A stretch of DNA of 12,142 nucleotides, taken from assembly GCA_964565435.1 (NCBI GenBank), contig CAZMEY010000023.1, positions 1-12,142 of the forward strand. The letters run 5' to 3'. The stretch comes from JAQTTT01 sp964565435 (lineage in GTDB: Archaea; Nanobdellota; Nanobdellia; Tiddalikarchaeales; Tiddalikarchaeaceae). The position numbers and the translations under genes were made by a program. A model generated the notes under the pieces. That model saw nothing but the letters and a program-made list of their open reading frames with translations, was not told the DNA's origin and made no database searches. Below are positions 1 through 6,263 of this stretch, one piece after another (the first letter of the stretch is position 1; each line of letters starts with the position of its first letter).

Positions 1-831
1 ATAGCAGCTGAATTGAATATGCATCCAAGCGCAATGATTAAGGAAGGAAAAGCTCAGGAGTTTATTGACAAATTCGCTTCAGAGATAGGAAAGGTTGCAA
101 GAAAATTCCAGCCTAGGCCTGTGACTTACAGGGCGCTTGATTTCAAAACCAATGAGTATAAGGATTTGCCTGGAGGCGCAGAGTTTGAGCCCGAAGAGAG
201 AAACCCAATGATTGGCTGGAGAGGAGCAAGCAGGTATGTAAGCCCTGAATATATTGAAACCTTCAAGCTTGAATTGAAAGCGTTGAAAAAAGTGAAAGAC
301 ACTTATGGAATGACCAATGTTGAATTAATGATACCTTTTGTCAGAAACACTTGGGAGCTTAAAAAAATCTATGACATTATTGAATCAGAAGGATTGAAAA
401 ACGCGGGAATAAATATAGGAATAATGATTGAAGTCCCAAGCGCAGTAATATTAATTGATAAATTCTGCGAAATGGGCATTGATTTCATCTCAATAGGAAG
501 CAATGACTTAACACAATTAGTACTCGGAGTTGACAGGGACAACGGCAAATTAAACGACTGGTTTGACGAGAGAAACGAGGCAGTGCTAAGAATGATTGAA
601 AGAACCATAAGGATTTGTAAGGAATACAAGGTCAAGACAAGCATTTGCGGCCAAGCCCCAAGCGTTTACCCAGAGATTACAAGATTCTTGATAAGATGCG
701 GAATTGACAAGATAAGCGTTAACCCTGATGTTATTGAAAGGACTAGAGCATTAGTTGCGCAGGTTGAGCATAAGTTATTACTTGAAAATAATTTGAAATC
801 ACTAAAAGACAACAATAATACAATATTATAA
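1..831 (+). CDS. ppsA: Phosphoenolpyruvate synthase, C-terminal part (5' truncated by window edge)
   Basis: This is the last 276 residues of PEP synthase (pyruvate, water dikinase), a cytosolic enzyme that makes PEP from pyruvate and ATP for gluconeogenesis. The frame is open from base 1, so the ATG at 13 is internal; bacterial homologues are near 790 aa. What remains is the PEP-utilising TIM barrel. Visible motifs, numbered from the ATG at 13, are NPMIGWRGASRY (64-75), ELMIPFVR (104-111), IGSNDLTQLVLGVDRD (161-176) and SICGQAPS (210-217). C212 of the last motif is the expected catalytic acid/base cysteine. The phosphohistidine and ATP-grasp domains lie upstream of the window. The gene is followed 42 bp later by a separately promoted small gene. 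No frameshift is seen, and the identification is firm. Confidence 0.96.
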   Translation: MAAELNMHPSAMIKEGKAQEFIDKFASEIGKVARKFQPRPVTYRALDFKTNEYKDLPGGAEFEPEERNPMIGWRGASRYVSPEYIETFKLELKALKKVKDTYGMTNVELMIPFVRNTWELKKIYDIIESEGLKNAGINIGIMIEVPSAVILIDKFCEMGIDFISIGSNDLTQLVLGVDRDNGKLNDWFDERNEAVLRMIERTIRICKEYKVKTSICGQAPSVYPEITRFLIRCGIDKISVNPDVIERTRALVAQVEHKLLLENNLKSLKDNNNTIL

Positions 832-841
832 TCAATAAAAA

Positions 842-851
842 GTTTTAAAAA
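842..851 (+). promoter_or_regulatory. Box A-like TATA element for the 105-aa gene
   Basis: The run GTTTTAAAAA is centred about 27 bp before the ATG at 874. That spacing puts the transcription start at or next to the start codon, so the mRNA is probably leaderless. No Shine-Dalgarno sequence precedes the ATG. Confidence 0.5.
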
Positions 852-873
852 AAGATTTATCTCCTTATTTATT

Positions 874-1191
874 ATGATAGACAGTTATAAAGTAACAATA
901 CAACCTAAAGATAAAGGAACTTTTTTAGAATTATATACAAGATTAAATGAAAAATTGCCCCATATTGATGTATCTTTAGACCTTATACAAAAATTATGCA
1001 TGACTAGTTATTATTTAAAAAATGGCGAAAAAAATTGTTCTTTATGGCTATTATATCCCATTCAAGTAGGATCAGAAAAACAAAAATTAATAGATGCCCA
1101 TAAAAAAGGTAGTGTTAAAAATATATTTATAACAAAAGAAGATATAAAATCCGGACTTGATTCAATATTAAATCAAGCAATAGATATTTAA
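874..1191 (+). CDS. Uncharacterised 105-aa protein
   Basis: I do not recognise a family. The 105-residue product looks soluble, with no signal peptide or membrane segment. It has scattered lysines, two cysteines (near 42 and 55) and a likely alternating alpha/beta composition. The start is chosen because an archaeal box A sits about 27 bp upstream. Its stop overlaps the nfo stop by 4 nt (shared TTAA), a tail-to-tail arrangement. Codons look more AT-rich than in ppsA (many TTA, ATA, AAA), which may mean weaker expression or recent acquisition. Coding status is supported by promoter spacing, uninterrupted length and the snug fit between neighbours, but not by homology. Confidence 0.7.
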   Translation: MIDSYKVTIQPKDKGTFLELYTRLNEKLPHIDVSLDLIQKLCMTSYYLKNGEKNCSLWLLYPIQVGSEKQKLIDAHKKGSVKNIFITKEDIKSGLDSILNQAIDI

Positions 1192-2164
1192 TCCTTAAGG
1201 CTTCTTAAATAAGCAATATCTTTTTTATATATTCCATCTGGAGCTTCCACGCATCCCAAGATATTGGCAAATCTTTTATCGTTTATTAATTGCTTAAAAC
1301 ACTTATCCCCAATTTTTCCTTTGCCCAGATGCTCATGCCTATCCTTCTTGCTGCCACATTCCATTAAAGAATCATTCAAATGAAAACATTTAATATTTTT
1401 TATTCCAATAATTTTGTCAAAATCATTGAAAACTTTAGAGTATTCATCCCTAATATTATATCCTGCTGCAAACAAGTGGCAGGTGTCAATGCAAAAGCCG
1501 AACCTTTTTTTATCAATAACTCCATCAAATATTTCCTTAAGCTCCATAAAATTGCTGCCAATCCAATTGCCTTGGCCAGCCATATTCTCAACCATCAAAA
1601 TAGATTTCATTCCATTGGTTTTATCCAATGCTTCATTAATTCCTTCAATCACAAAATTAATACTTTTCTCTTTAGAAGCATTGCTTCCGGGATGAAACAT
1701 TACACCCATTAATCCCAACTGCTCAGCCCTCATTAATTCATCAACTAAATTCATTATTGCCGCCTTCCTTTTCTTGGCATCATCATTGGCAAGATTAATC
1801 AAATAGCTTGCATGGCTCACAATAGGATGAATCCCCATTTCTTTGGCTTTTTTTTTAAAATCCTCTGCGCTCTCTTTGGAGATTTTTGGGGAGTTCCACA
1901 TCCTTGGGCTTTTAGTGAAGATTTGCAGGCAATCGCAGCCGTCATTCACTGCCAAATCAATTGATTTAGTGATTTTTCCGCTAATAGATTCATGCGCGCC
2001 NNNNNNNNNNNNNNNNNNNNNNNNNNNNNNNNNNNNNNNNNNNNNNNNNNNNNNNNNNNNNNNNNNNNNNNNNNNNNNNNNNNNNNNNNNNNNNNNNNNN
2101 TCACTGCCAAATCAATTGATTTAGTGATTTTTCCGCTAATAGATTCATGCGCGCCAATAAGCAT
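1188..2164 (-). CDS. nfo: Endonuclease IV (AP endonuclease), interrupted by an assembly gap
   Basis: Class II AP endonuclease of base excision repair: it cuts 5' to abasic sites using three zinc ions in a TIM barrel. The 3' part reads from 1945 down to 1188. The N-terminus (MLIGAHESISGK...) reads from the ATG at 2164 down to 2101. Removing 100 Ns and one copy of a 55-bp duplicate joins the two parts in frame into a 273-aa protein, close to the family's usual 280. As printed, the inserted 155 nt break the frame. All nine expected metal ligands are present in the joined numbering: H66, H106, E141, D175, H178, H210, D223, H225 and E255. The motifs include IDTCHLFAAGY, FHLNDS and KDRHEHLGKGKIG. 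The TTG at 1955 is internal Leu19, not a start. It lies 32 bp after dus on the same strand and may be co-transcribed with it. Confidence 0.95.
1946..2000. repeat. 55-bp duplicate flanking the N gap, copy 1
   Basis: These 55 bases are identical to 2101-2155 and end exactly where the Ns begin. The copies are most simply two contig ends that overlap but were not merged. They encode the same stretch of the nfo N-terminus. Confidence 0.95.
2001..2100. other. Assembly gap of exactly 100 N
   Basis: There are exactly 100 Ns, a conventional placeholder size, between two copies of the same 55 bp. The real gap length is probably zero or negative, because collapsing the overlap restores an intact nfo gene. 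Confidence 0.97.
2101..2155. repeat. 55-bp duplicate flanking the N gap, copy 2
   Basis: Identical to 1946-2000 and starting exactly where the Ns end. This copy is followed by the true start region of nfo (ATG at 2164, minus strand). Confidence 0.95.
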
Positions 2165-2196
2165 AATTAATTAAAAACAATTGGCATATTAAAAAA

Positions 2197-3063
2197 TTAT
2201 TCAATTAATGAAATGATTGATTCAATGTTTTCAAAATCTTTTGCATCAGATAATTTATCACGAAATTTTGGCGCACCCCTAAAACCTTGGCACATAAGGA
2301 CGCAATTCTTCCTGAAAGAGGCAAATTCACCCTTGCCATATTTTTTGAATAAGTTGGCAAAATCCATTAATAGGATTTTTTTTGACAAAACATTCTCCCC
2401 TTTGATTTCATTAAATATTGACGGATTCCTCATTGCTGCCCTGCCAATCATTAAGGCATCAGCCCCAGTTATTCTTTCACATTCAATAGCGCTTTCTTTG
2501 GAATCAATATCCCCATTGGCGATTATGGGAATTTTTAACGACTTTTTTATTCTCGCAATGGCTTCCCAATCAGCCTTTATTGAATAGCCGTCAGCATATC
2601 TTCTAGCATGGACTGCCAGCCTTTCAGCACCGCAATTCTCTGCAATCTTTGCAATTTTTAAAGAATCATCCATTCTCCAGCCAAGCCTCATCTTGGCGCT
2701 TATTGGAATATTTGAATATTTTACCATTGTTTTTAATATTGTTTTAAAATTATTCAAATCATTGAGAAGATAAGCGCCTGATTTAGCTTTTATTGCATCC
2801 TTGCTCGGACAGCCGGCATTCAAATCAATAAAATCACAATCCCTTATTTTTTGGCAGCATTCCTTTAAATCCACAACATTATTGCTTATCAATTGAAAAG
2901 TGAATTTTCCCCTGCCTTTCCAAGAAAAATCAATAGGATTATGCAAATAAGTCTTGGCATTAACCATAGGGGAATACAATTCATCAGCCCCATATTTTTT
3001 GCAAAGCCTCATGAATATTTCGCTGTTAATATCATGCATTGGCGCCAATATCAGTGGAATCAT
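2197..3063 (-). CDS. dus: tRNA-dihydrouridine synthase family protein
   Basis: FMN-dependent enzyme that reduces uridine to dihydrouridine in tRNA D-loops with NAD(P)H. The 288-aa product has the Dus barrel. It starts with PLILAPM (3-9), the N-terminal substrate/flavin strand. The catalytic cysteine is C85 in LNAGCPS. SAKMRLGW follows with flavin-contacting K124, then VHARR with H152, PIIANGDI (179-186) and a phosphate-binding MIGRAA (205-210). It is shorter than most bacterial Dus enzymes (about 320 aa), mainly in the C-terminal helical tRNA-binding part, as is common in archaeal forms. It is divergent from RNase Z and lies upstream of nfo on the same strand. Which D position it modifies cannot be read from sequence. 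Confidence 0.92.
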   Translation of the reverse strand: MIPLILAPMHDINSEIFMRLCKKYGADELYSPMVNAKTYLHNPIDFSWKGRGKFTFQLISNNVVDLKECCQKIRDCDFIDLNAGCPSKDAIKAKSGAYLLNDLNNFKTILKTMVKYSNIPISAKMRLGWRMDDSLKIAKIAENCGAERLAVHARRYADGYSIKADWEAIARIKKSLKIPIIANGDIDSKESAIECERITGADALMIGRAAMRNPSIFNEIKGENVLSKKILLMDFANLFKKYGKGEFASFRKNCVLMCQGFRGAPKFRDKLSDAKDFENIESIISLIE

Positions 3064-3100
3064 TATTAATAATCATTATCCCTTTTTGTTATTAAAAAAT

Positions 3101-3109
3101 TATTTAAAA
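3101..3109 (+). promoter_or_regulatory. Box A for RNase Z
   Basis: TATTTAAAA is centred about 26 bp before the ATG at 3131. It supports a leaderless start there rather than at the in-frame ATG at 3116, which would fall upstream of the likely transcription start. Confidence 0.55.
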
Positions 3110-3130
3110 CCTTTAATGCTATCTTTAACC

Positions 3131-4036
3131 ATGATTGATGTAATATTCCTAGGCACTAGCAGCCAGTTCCCGACTAAAGATAGAAATCATTCAAGCATAT
3201 TCATTAGATATAATAAATTCAAGGCATTGCTTGATTGCGGAGAAGGAACGCAAAGGCAAATGAGGCTTTTAACATTATCACCGCATCATTTGGATGCAAT
3301 ATTCATAAGTCACTGGCACGGAGACCACACATTAGGCATTGGAGGAATACTCCAATCATTAAGCGCAAGCGGGAGAGTAGATACTTTAAAGATTTTCGGA
3401 CCCAAAAGCACCAAGGAAAGAGTCAATCACATTTTGCAGACATATGTATTCAAAAGAGTTTTCCATGTAGAAGTATATGAGGCTGACGAATTTAGCGAAA
3501 GCATATTATTTGACGCAGAGGATTTCAGCATATATTCATTTCCTTTAAGCCATGGAATAACCGGCAATAGCTATTATTTATTGACAAAGCCAATAAGGAA
3601 AATCAATTTGGAATACACCAAAAAGTTCGGGCTTGAAAAGCACCCCCTTTTAGGAAAATTGCAAAACGGTGAAGATATTGAATACAATGGCAAAAAAATA
3701 TTGGCAAGTAAGGCAACATACTTGGATGAGCCAAGAAAAGTGACTTATATCTCTGACACAAAATACTTTGATGCATTAATTGATTATGCAAAAGACAGCG
3801 ATTTATTGATTAGCGAAGCCACTTTCAGCAAAAAAGACGAGGACAAATGCAAGGATTATAATCATATGAGCAGCGCAATGTCAGCCAATATTGCCAAAAA
3901 AGCCAAAGCAAAGCAATTAATAATAACCCATATCAGCCAAAGGTATTTATCATCAAAGCAGTTGGAAGATGAAGCCAAAGAGATATTCAAAAACACCATC
4001 TATGCCCAGGACTTTATGGAATACACAGTCAAATAA
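3131..4036 (+). CDS. rnz: Ribonuclease Z (tRNA 3' processing endonuclease)
   Basis: Zinc metallo-beta-lactamase nuclease that cuts pre-tRNAs after the discriminator base so CCA can be added. The 301-aa length is typical of the short ElaC form. The metal ligands match the family set: H61, H63, D65 and H66 (HWHGDH), H141 (PLSHGITG), D209 (ISDTKY) and H267 (THIS). H245 in YNHMSS is the conserved extra histidine. A KHPLLGKLQNGEDI stretch near 170-183 resembles the conserved PLxGKLxxGxxV motif. The start at 3131 is chosen because the product then begins MIDVIFLGTSS, the normal N-terminus, and a box A sits about 26 bp upstream. All three tRNAs here lack CCA and need this activity. Its 3' end overlaps the converging gene by 8 nt. 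Confidence 0.96.
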   Translation: MIDVIFLGTSSQFPTKDRNHSSIFIRYNKFKALLDCGEGTQRQMRLLTLSPHHLDAIFISHWHGDHTLGIGGILQSLSASGRVDTLKIFGPKSTKERVNHILQTYVFKRVFHVEVYEADEFSESILFDAEDFSIYSFPLSHGITGNSYYLLTKPIRKINLEYTKKFGLEKHPLLGKLQNGEDIEYNGKKILASKATYLDEPRKVTYISDTKYFDALIDYAKDSDLLISEATFSKKDEDKCKDYNHMSSAMSANIAKKAKAKQLIITHISQRYLSSKQLEDEAKEIFKNTIYAQDFMEYTVK

Positions 4037-4460
4037 GGCTCTCGCAGCCATTGGCCAAGCAATACTCAACTTGCGCCCTTATCTCATTCCCCTTAGAAGT
4101 ATCATATCCAAGCCATGATTTATCCCCAATAAAAGTTCCTGGAACGCCATTAGTATCAATATTGTAAGCTTGGGCAAATTGCTGGTATAGATTGAAATTA
4201 GTTGAGTTGCTCCACACTTCAAGCCTGACAATTTCCAATCCGGAATACTCATTTTCCAATTGCTCTAAAAATATTTTTTCTTTGGCACAATAACCGCAGC
4301 CTTCTCCGTAAAAGAAATATAATGTTGCCTTGCCTTCATTGTTTCTAAAAAAATTGGCAGTTATCCCTTTTTGCCCTATTAATGAGAATATTGTTATAAT
4401 TACAAGCAAGCTTGCTCCGACAACGATTGCATTATGCTTATTAAAATAGCTTTTAATCAT
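4029..4460 (-). CDS. Membrane-anchored thioredoxin-fold protein (CGYC)
   Basis: The 143-aa protein has one N-terminal hydrophobic segment (about residues 11-28), probably an anchor placing the domain outside the membrane. A small thioredoxin fold follows. YFFYGEGCGYC carries the CxxC active site at about 54-57, and the cis-proline loop GVPGTFIG is near 106-113. Two more cysteines near the C-terminus (YCLANGC) could form a structural or relay disulfide. A role as thiol-disulfide oxidoreductase is the family expectation; oxidase, reductase or isomerase direction is not determinable. Upstream on the same strand is a lipoprotein with eight extra cysteines, a plausible substrate. The stop overlaps the rnz stop region by 8 nt. 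Confidence 0.85.
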   Translation of the reverse strand: MIKSYFNKHNAIVVGASLLVIITIFSLIGQKGITANFFRNNEGKATLYFFYGEGCGYCAKEKIFLEQLENEYSGLEIVRLEVWSNSTNFNLYQQFAQAYNIDTNGVPGTFIGDKSWLGYDTSKGNEIRAQVEYCLANGCESLI

Positions 4461-4482
4461 AAAAATTAATAAATAATCAATA

Positions 4483-4491
4483 GTTTAAATA
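4483..4491 (-). promoter_or_regulatory. Box A for the thioredoxin-fold gene
   Basis: Minus-strand TATTTAAAC is centred about 27 bp before the ATG ending at 4460. It suggests the gene has its own leaderless promoter in the 49-bp gap after the lipoprotein gene. Confidence 0.45.
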
Positions 4492-4509
4492 ATTATTGAA
4501 ATTTATTAA

Positions 4510-4905
4510 TCATTCAATTATTAATCCAGTGCACCTGTAATTGATTTCAGCCTCACCAGTCAAAACATTAACAACACATGCAGGGCTGCAGCCTTCCATA
4601 TCAATATCCAAATCAATCCATAAAGTGTTAGTCCCCTCATTGCAGACATAAGTGCTTAATAATGCCCCTTCACTCACGCAAACGCTTTCCTCTGCTATTG
4701 CAAAAGCATTGTCAATGCTCATCCTAACACAGAATTCAATCTCTTCAACAAAGGTTTCTCCATTAGCCATGCATTGCCTTGGATAAGATTCCATCACTGG
4801 ATTTCCAGCATTAACGCATTCATCAAAATTCGTTATTTGGCCAGATTGGGTGCAACCCAATGCAAGAACTGTGCCAATAAATAAAAACAATATTTTGTTT
4901 TGCAT
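4510..4905 (-). CDS. Cysteine-rich secreted lipoprotein, function unknown
   Basis: The 131-aa protein has a signal peptide (MQNKILFLFIGTVLALGC) whose ALGC lipobox predicts lipidation at C18 and anchoring to the outer face of the membrane. The mature part has eight further cysteines (30, 45, 59, 76, 88, 106, 110, 125), enough for four disulfides. Residues about 26-55 (DECVNAG, PVMESYPRQC, GETFVEE) form a short motif I have seen in other small secreted proteins but cannot name. I cannot assign a function. The gene lies between tRNA-Thr and the thioredoxin-fold gene on the same strand. The start is supported by the signal peptide and a box A 27 bp upstream. Confidence 0.82.
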   Translation of the reverse strand: MQNKILFLFIGTVLALGCTQSGQITNFDECVNAGNPVMESYPRQCMANGETFVEEIEFCVRMSIDNAFAIAEESVCVSEGALLSTYVCNEGTNTLWIDLDIDMEGCSPACVVNVLTGEAEINYRCTGLIIE

Positions 4906-4927
4906 AAATTAATTAAACATACAATTA

Positions 4928-4936
4928 TTTATAAAT
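4928..4936 (-). promoter_or_regulatory. Box A for the lipoprotein gene, abutting the tRNA-Thr 3' end
   Basis: Minus-strand ATTTATAAA is centred about 27 bp upstream of the lipoprotein ATG and begins only about 3 nt after the tRNA-Thr discriminator base. The same A/T tract may also help end tRNA transcription. Confidence 0.55.
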
Positions 4937-4938
4937 TT

Positions 4939-5010
4939 AGCTTCAGGTGAGATTCGCACTCACGACCTCATGCTTACTAGGCATGCGCTCTACTACTGAG
5001 CTACTGAAGC
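4939..5010 (-). tRNA. tRNA-Thr, anticodon AGU, atypical
   Basis: A complete cloverleaf: acceptor GCTTCAG/CTGAAGC, D stem GCTC/GAGC, anticodon stem CATGC/GCATG, T stem GTGAG/CTCAC, discriminator U73, no encoded CCA. The 7-nt anticodon loop CTAGTAA gives anticodon AGT (DNA), reading Thr ACU. G1-C72, C2-G71, G35, U36 and U73 fit archaeal threonine identity. Three features are odd. A34 replaces the G34 expected in archaea. The T loop is TGCGAAT rather than TTCRANY, so position 55 is G. The D loop AGTAGTA lacks the usual GG pair at 18-19. All stems are perfect, so it does not look like a decayed pseudogene. A weak box A (CTTAAAA, about 5037-5043) lies 30 bp upstream. Confidence 0.88.
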
Positions 5011-5053
5011 AATAATAAATCTTTGATAATTACTCATTTTTAAGTATTGCTGT

Positions 5054-6115
5054 TTATTCATTTCCTTTTTCTAATCCCTCAATCAGGCGCTCAATAAACC
5101 TTGGGAATTCATTAACGCAAATTGTGCAGTTGTCATTAATTAAAGGCTTTGAAGGATATTTTTTTTCCTGCCAAAGTTTATAGCTTTCCTGAAACTCGGC
5201 TATCAATCCATAATAAATGAATCTTTTGCTGTTTATTTCCTCAAATGGCTCGCCAAGTGAAGCCATTATTGGTAAATGCTTGAATTCAGCTATCATTGAG
5301 CAGCAGGGATTAAAGTTACCAAAAGTGTCAATGAATAAATCATTGGAAACATTAATGCACTTATTATCTAAGCTTACAATTTCAAGGTCTTCTTTCTTTG
5401 CAATGCCTGTCCTTTCAATATTAGTTGAATAATATATTTCATTTAATTTGCTGAAATTTTGGAAGTTCTTTTCAAGCTCCTCTTCAGATTCCCCAAGTAT
5501 CCTGTAATCCACCTGAAAATAGCCTAAATCTCCATGATATCTTCTTAGATACTTAAAATAATTCTGAAAGTCAAGAAATCTTTGCTCCATATTATTTGAG
5601 GAAGAGTATGAAAAGCAGATTATTACACTAAGCTCATTTCCAATTAGGTATATTTTTTCAAGGTTAGAATAATATCTTTGGCGCATCTTTTCAGGCGCAA
5701 GTACAGTTATTCCTGAAGTCATGATTTCAAGCCCCAATTCAGGTTTACATTTTTTGTATTCTTCTAAGAAGGCTTCCAGATCTTCGGTTGGCTGAAGCAG
5801 TGGGTCACCTCCGCCAGTTAACGAAATTCCACTGCTTTTTGACAATAAATAATAAGTTTTTTTTAAATCCAAATATTCCCCTGTGTGAGGATTTGGGCAA
5901 AAATAGCAATTATTATAGCAAATTAAATTAGTCTTTATTGCCAAGTTTGGCAAATTAATGTCAGATTCATTGTATTCTTTTAATTGATACATATTTTTGT
6001 ATTCTTCATAGTTTTCTTTTTCTTTCTTTTTAATGAATTCCTTTCCCATATTTGTCAATTCAGCGAACAAATCATCCTCTTTTTTTAATATTGAATACAA
6101 TTTTTCAAATATCAT
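5054..6115 (-). CDS. Radical SAM protein with SPASM/twitch-like C-terminus
   Basis: The 353-aa protein has the radical SAM cluster motif CYNNCYFC (C66, C70, C73), which holds a 4Fe-4S cluster and cleaves S-adenosylmethionine. SLTGGGDPLL (98-107) is the SAM-binding GGE-type strand, here GGGDP. The C-terminal part has C253, then GNFNPC (G266, C271) with neighbouring C272, and later CTIC (C330, C333). This CxnGx4C...Cx2C pattern is that of the SPASM/twitch region and suggests one auxiliary Fe-S cluster. The first 50 residues are charged and helical. SPASM proteins modify peptides, proteins or small molecules; no precursor peptide or tailoring gene is evident here, so the substrate is unknown. 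It is divergent from tRNA-Leu(CAG), sharing an A/T box, and followed by tRNA-Thr. Confidence 0.88.
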   Translation of the reverse strand: MIFEKLYSILKKEDDLFAELTNMGKEFIKKKEKENYEEYKNMYQLKEYNESDINLPNLAIKTNLICYNNCYFCPNPHTGEYLDLKKTYYLLSKSSGISLTGGGDPLLQPTEDLEAFLEEYKKCKPELGLEIMTSGITVLAPEKMRQRYYSNLEKIYLIGNELSVIICFSYSSSNNMEQRFLDFQNYFKYLRRYHGDLGYFQVDYRILGESEEELEKNFQNFSKLNEIYYSTNIERTGIAKKEDLEIVSLDNKCINVSNDLFIDTFGNFNPCCSMIAEFKHLPIMASLGEPFEEINSKRFIYYGLIAEFQESYKLWQEKKYPSKPLINDNCTICVNEFPRFIERLIEGLEKGNE

Positions 6116-6140
6116 ATATTATTATTTTTTAAACAATTGA

Positions 6141-6152
6141 TTTTATAAATTT
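6141..6152. promoter_or_regulatory. Shared, near-symmetric box A between radical SAM gene and tRNA-Leu(CAG)
   Basis: TTTTATAAATTT lies about 30 bp from both the tRNA-Leu 5' end (6177, plus) and the radical SAM start codon (6115, minus). It is almost its own reverse complement and could bind TBP for both directions. Confidence 0.5.
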
Positions 6153-6176
6153 ATCAGTCCATATTATTATTCATTT

Positions 6177-6260
6177 GCAGGGTTGCCGGAGCGGTCAAAC
6201 GGACCAGGTTCAGGACCTGGGGGCTTAGTGCCTGCGCGAGTTCAAATCTCGTACCCTGCA
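6177..6260 (+). tRNA. tRNA-Leu, anticodon CAG
   Basis: An 84-nt class II tRNA: acceptor GCAGGGT/ACCCTGC, anticodon stem CCAGG/CCTGG with loop TTCAGGA (anticodon CAG, reading CUG), a long variable arm with stem GGC/GCC, T loop TTCAAAT and discriminator A73. There is no intron and no encoded CCA. A box A lies 30 bp upstream. Only GTT separates the discriminator base from the ATG of the next gene. Confidence 0.95.
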
Positions 6261-6263
6261 GTT

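Noticed and set aside
1380..1712. Plus-strand reading frames of 93-110 codons inside nfo, and similar antisense frames in rnz, the radical SAM gene and others
   Set aside because: They are antisense to strongly conserved coding sequence and have no box A or family features of their own.
1188..1955. A 255-aa endonuclease IV starting at TTG 1955
   Set aside because: That TTG is Leu19 of the full protein; the real ATG is at 2164 beyond the spurious gap.
1946..2155. Real 55-bp direct repeat, such as target-site duplication or attachment site around an element
   Set aside because: Collapsing the copies restores a conserved gene, and the Ns are a round 100, so an unmerged contig overlap is simpler.
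2954..3130. Longer RNase Z reading frame starting inside the dus gene
   Set aside because: The extra 59 residues are antisense to dus, and the family N-terminus MIDVIFLGT with a box A at the right distance fixes the start at 3131.
4939..5010. tRNA-Thr(AGU) as a degraded pseudogene
   Set aside because: All four stems pair perfectly and threonine identity positions are present; decay would be expected to hit the stems too. Sequencing error is not excluded.
6183..6263. Upstream extension of the HD gene through the tRNA-Leu(CAG) sequence (TTG start at 6183)
   Set aside because: The extra 27 residues are translated tRNA; the frame is open there by chance. The tRNA has complete structure and the HD fold begins at 6264.
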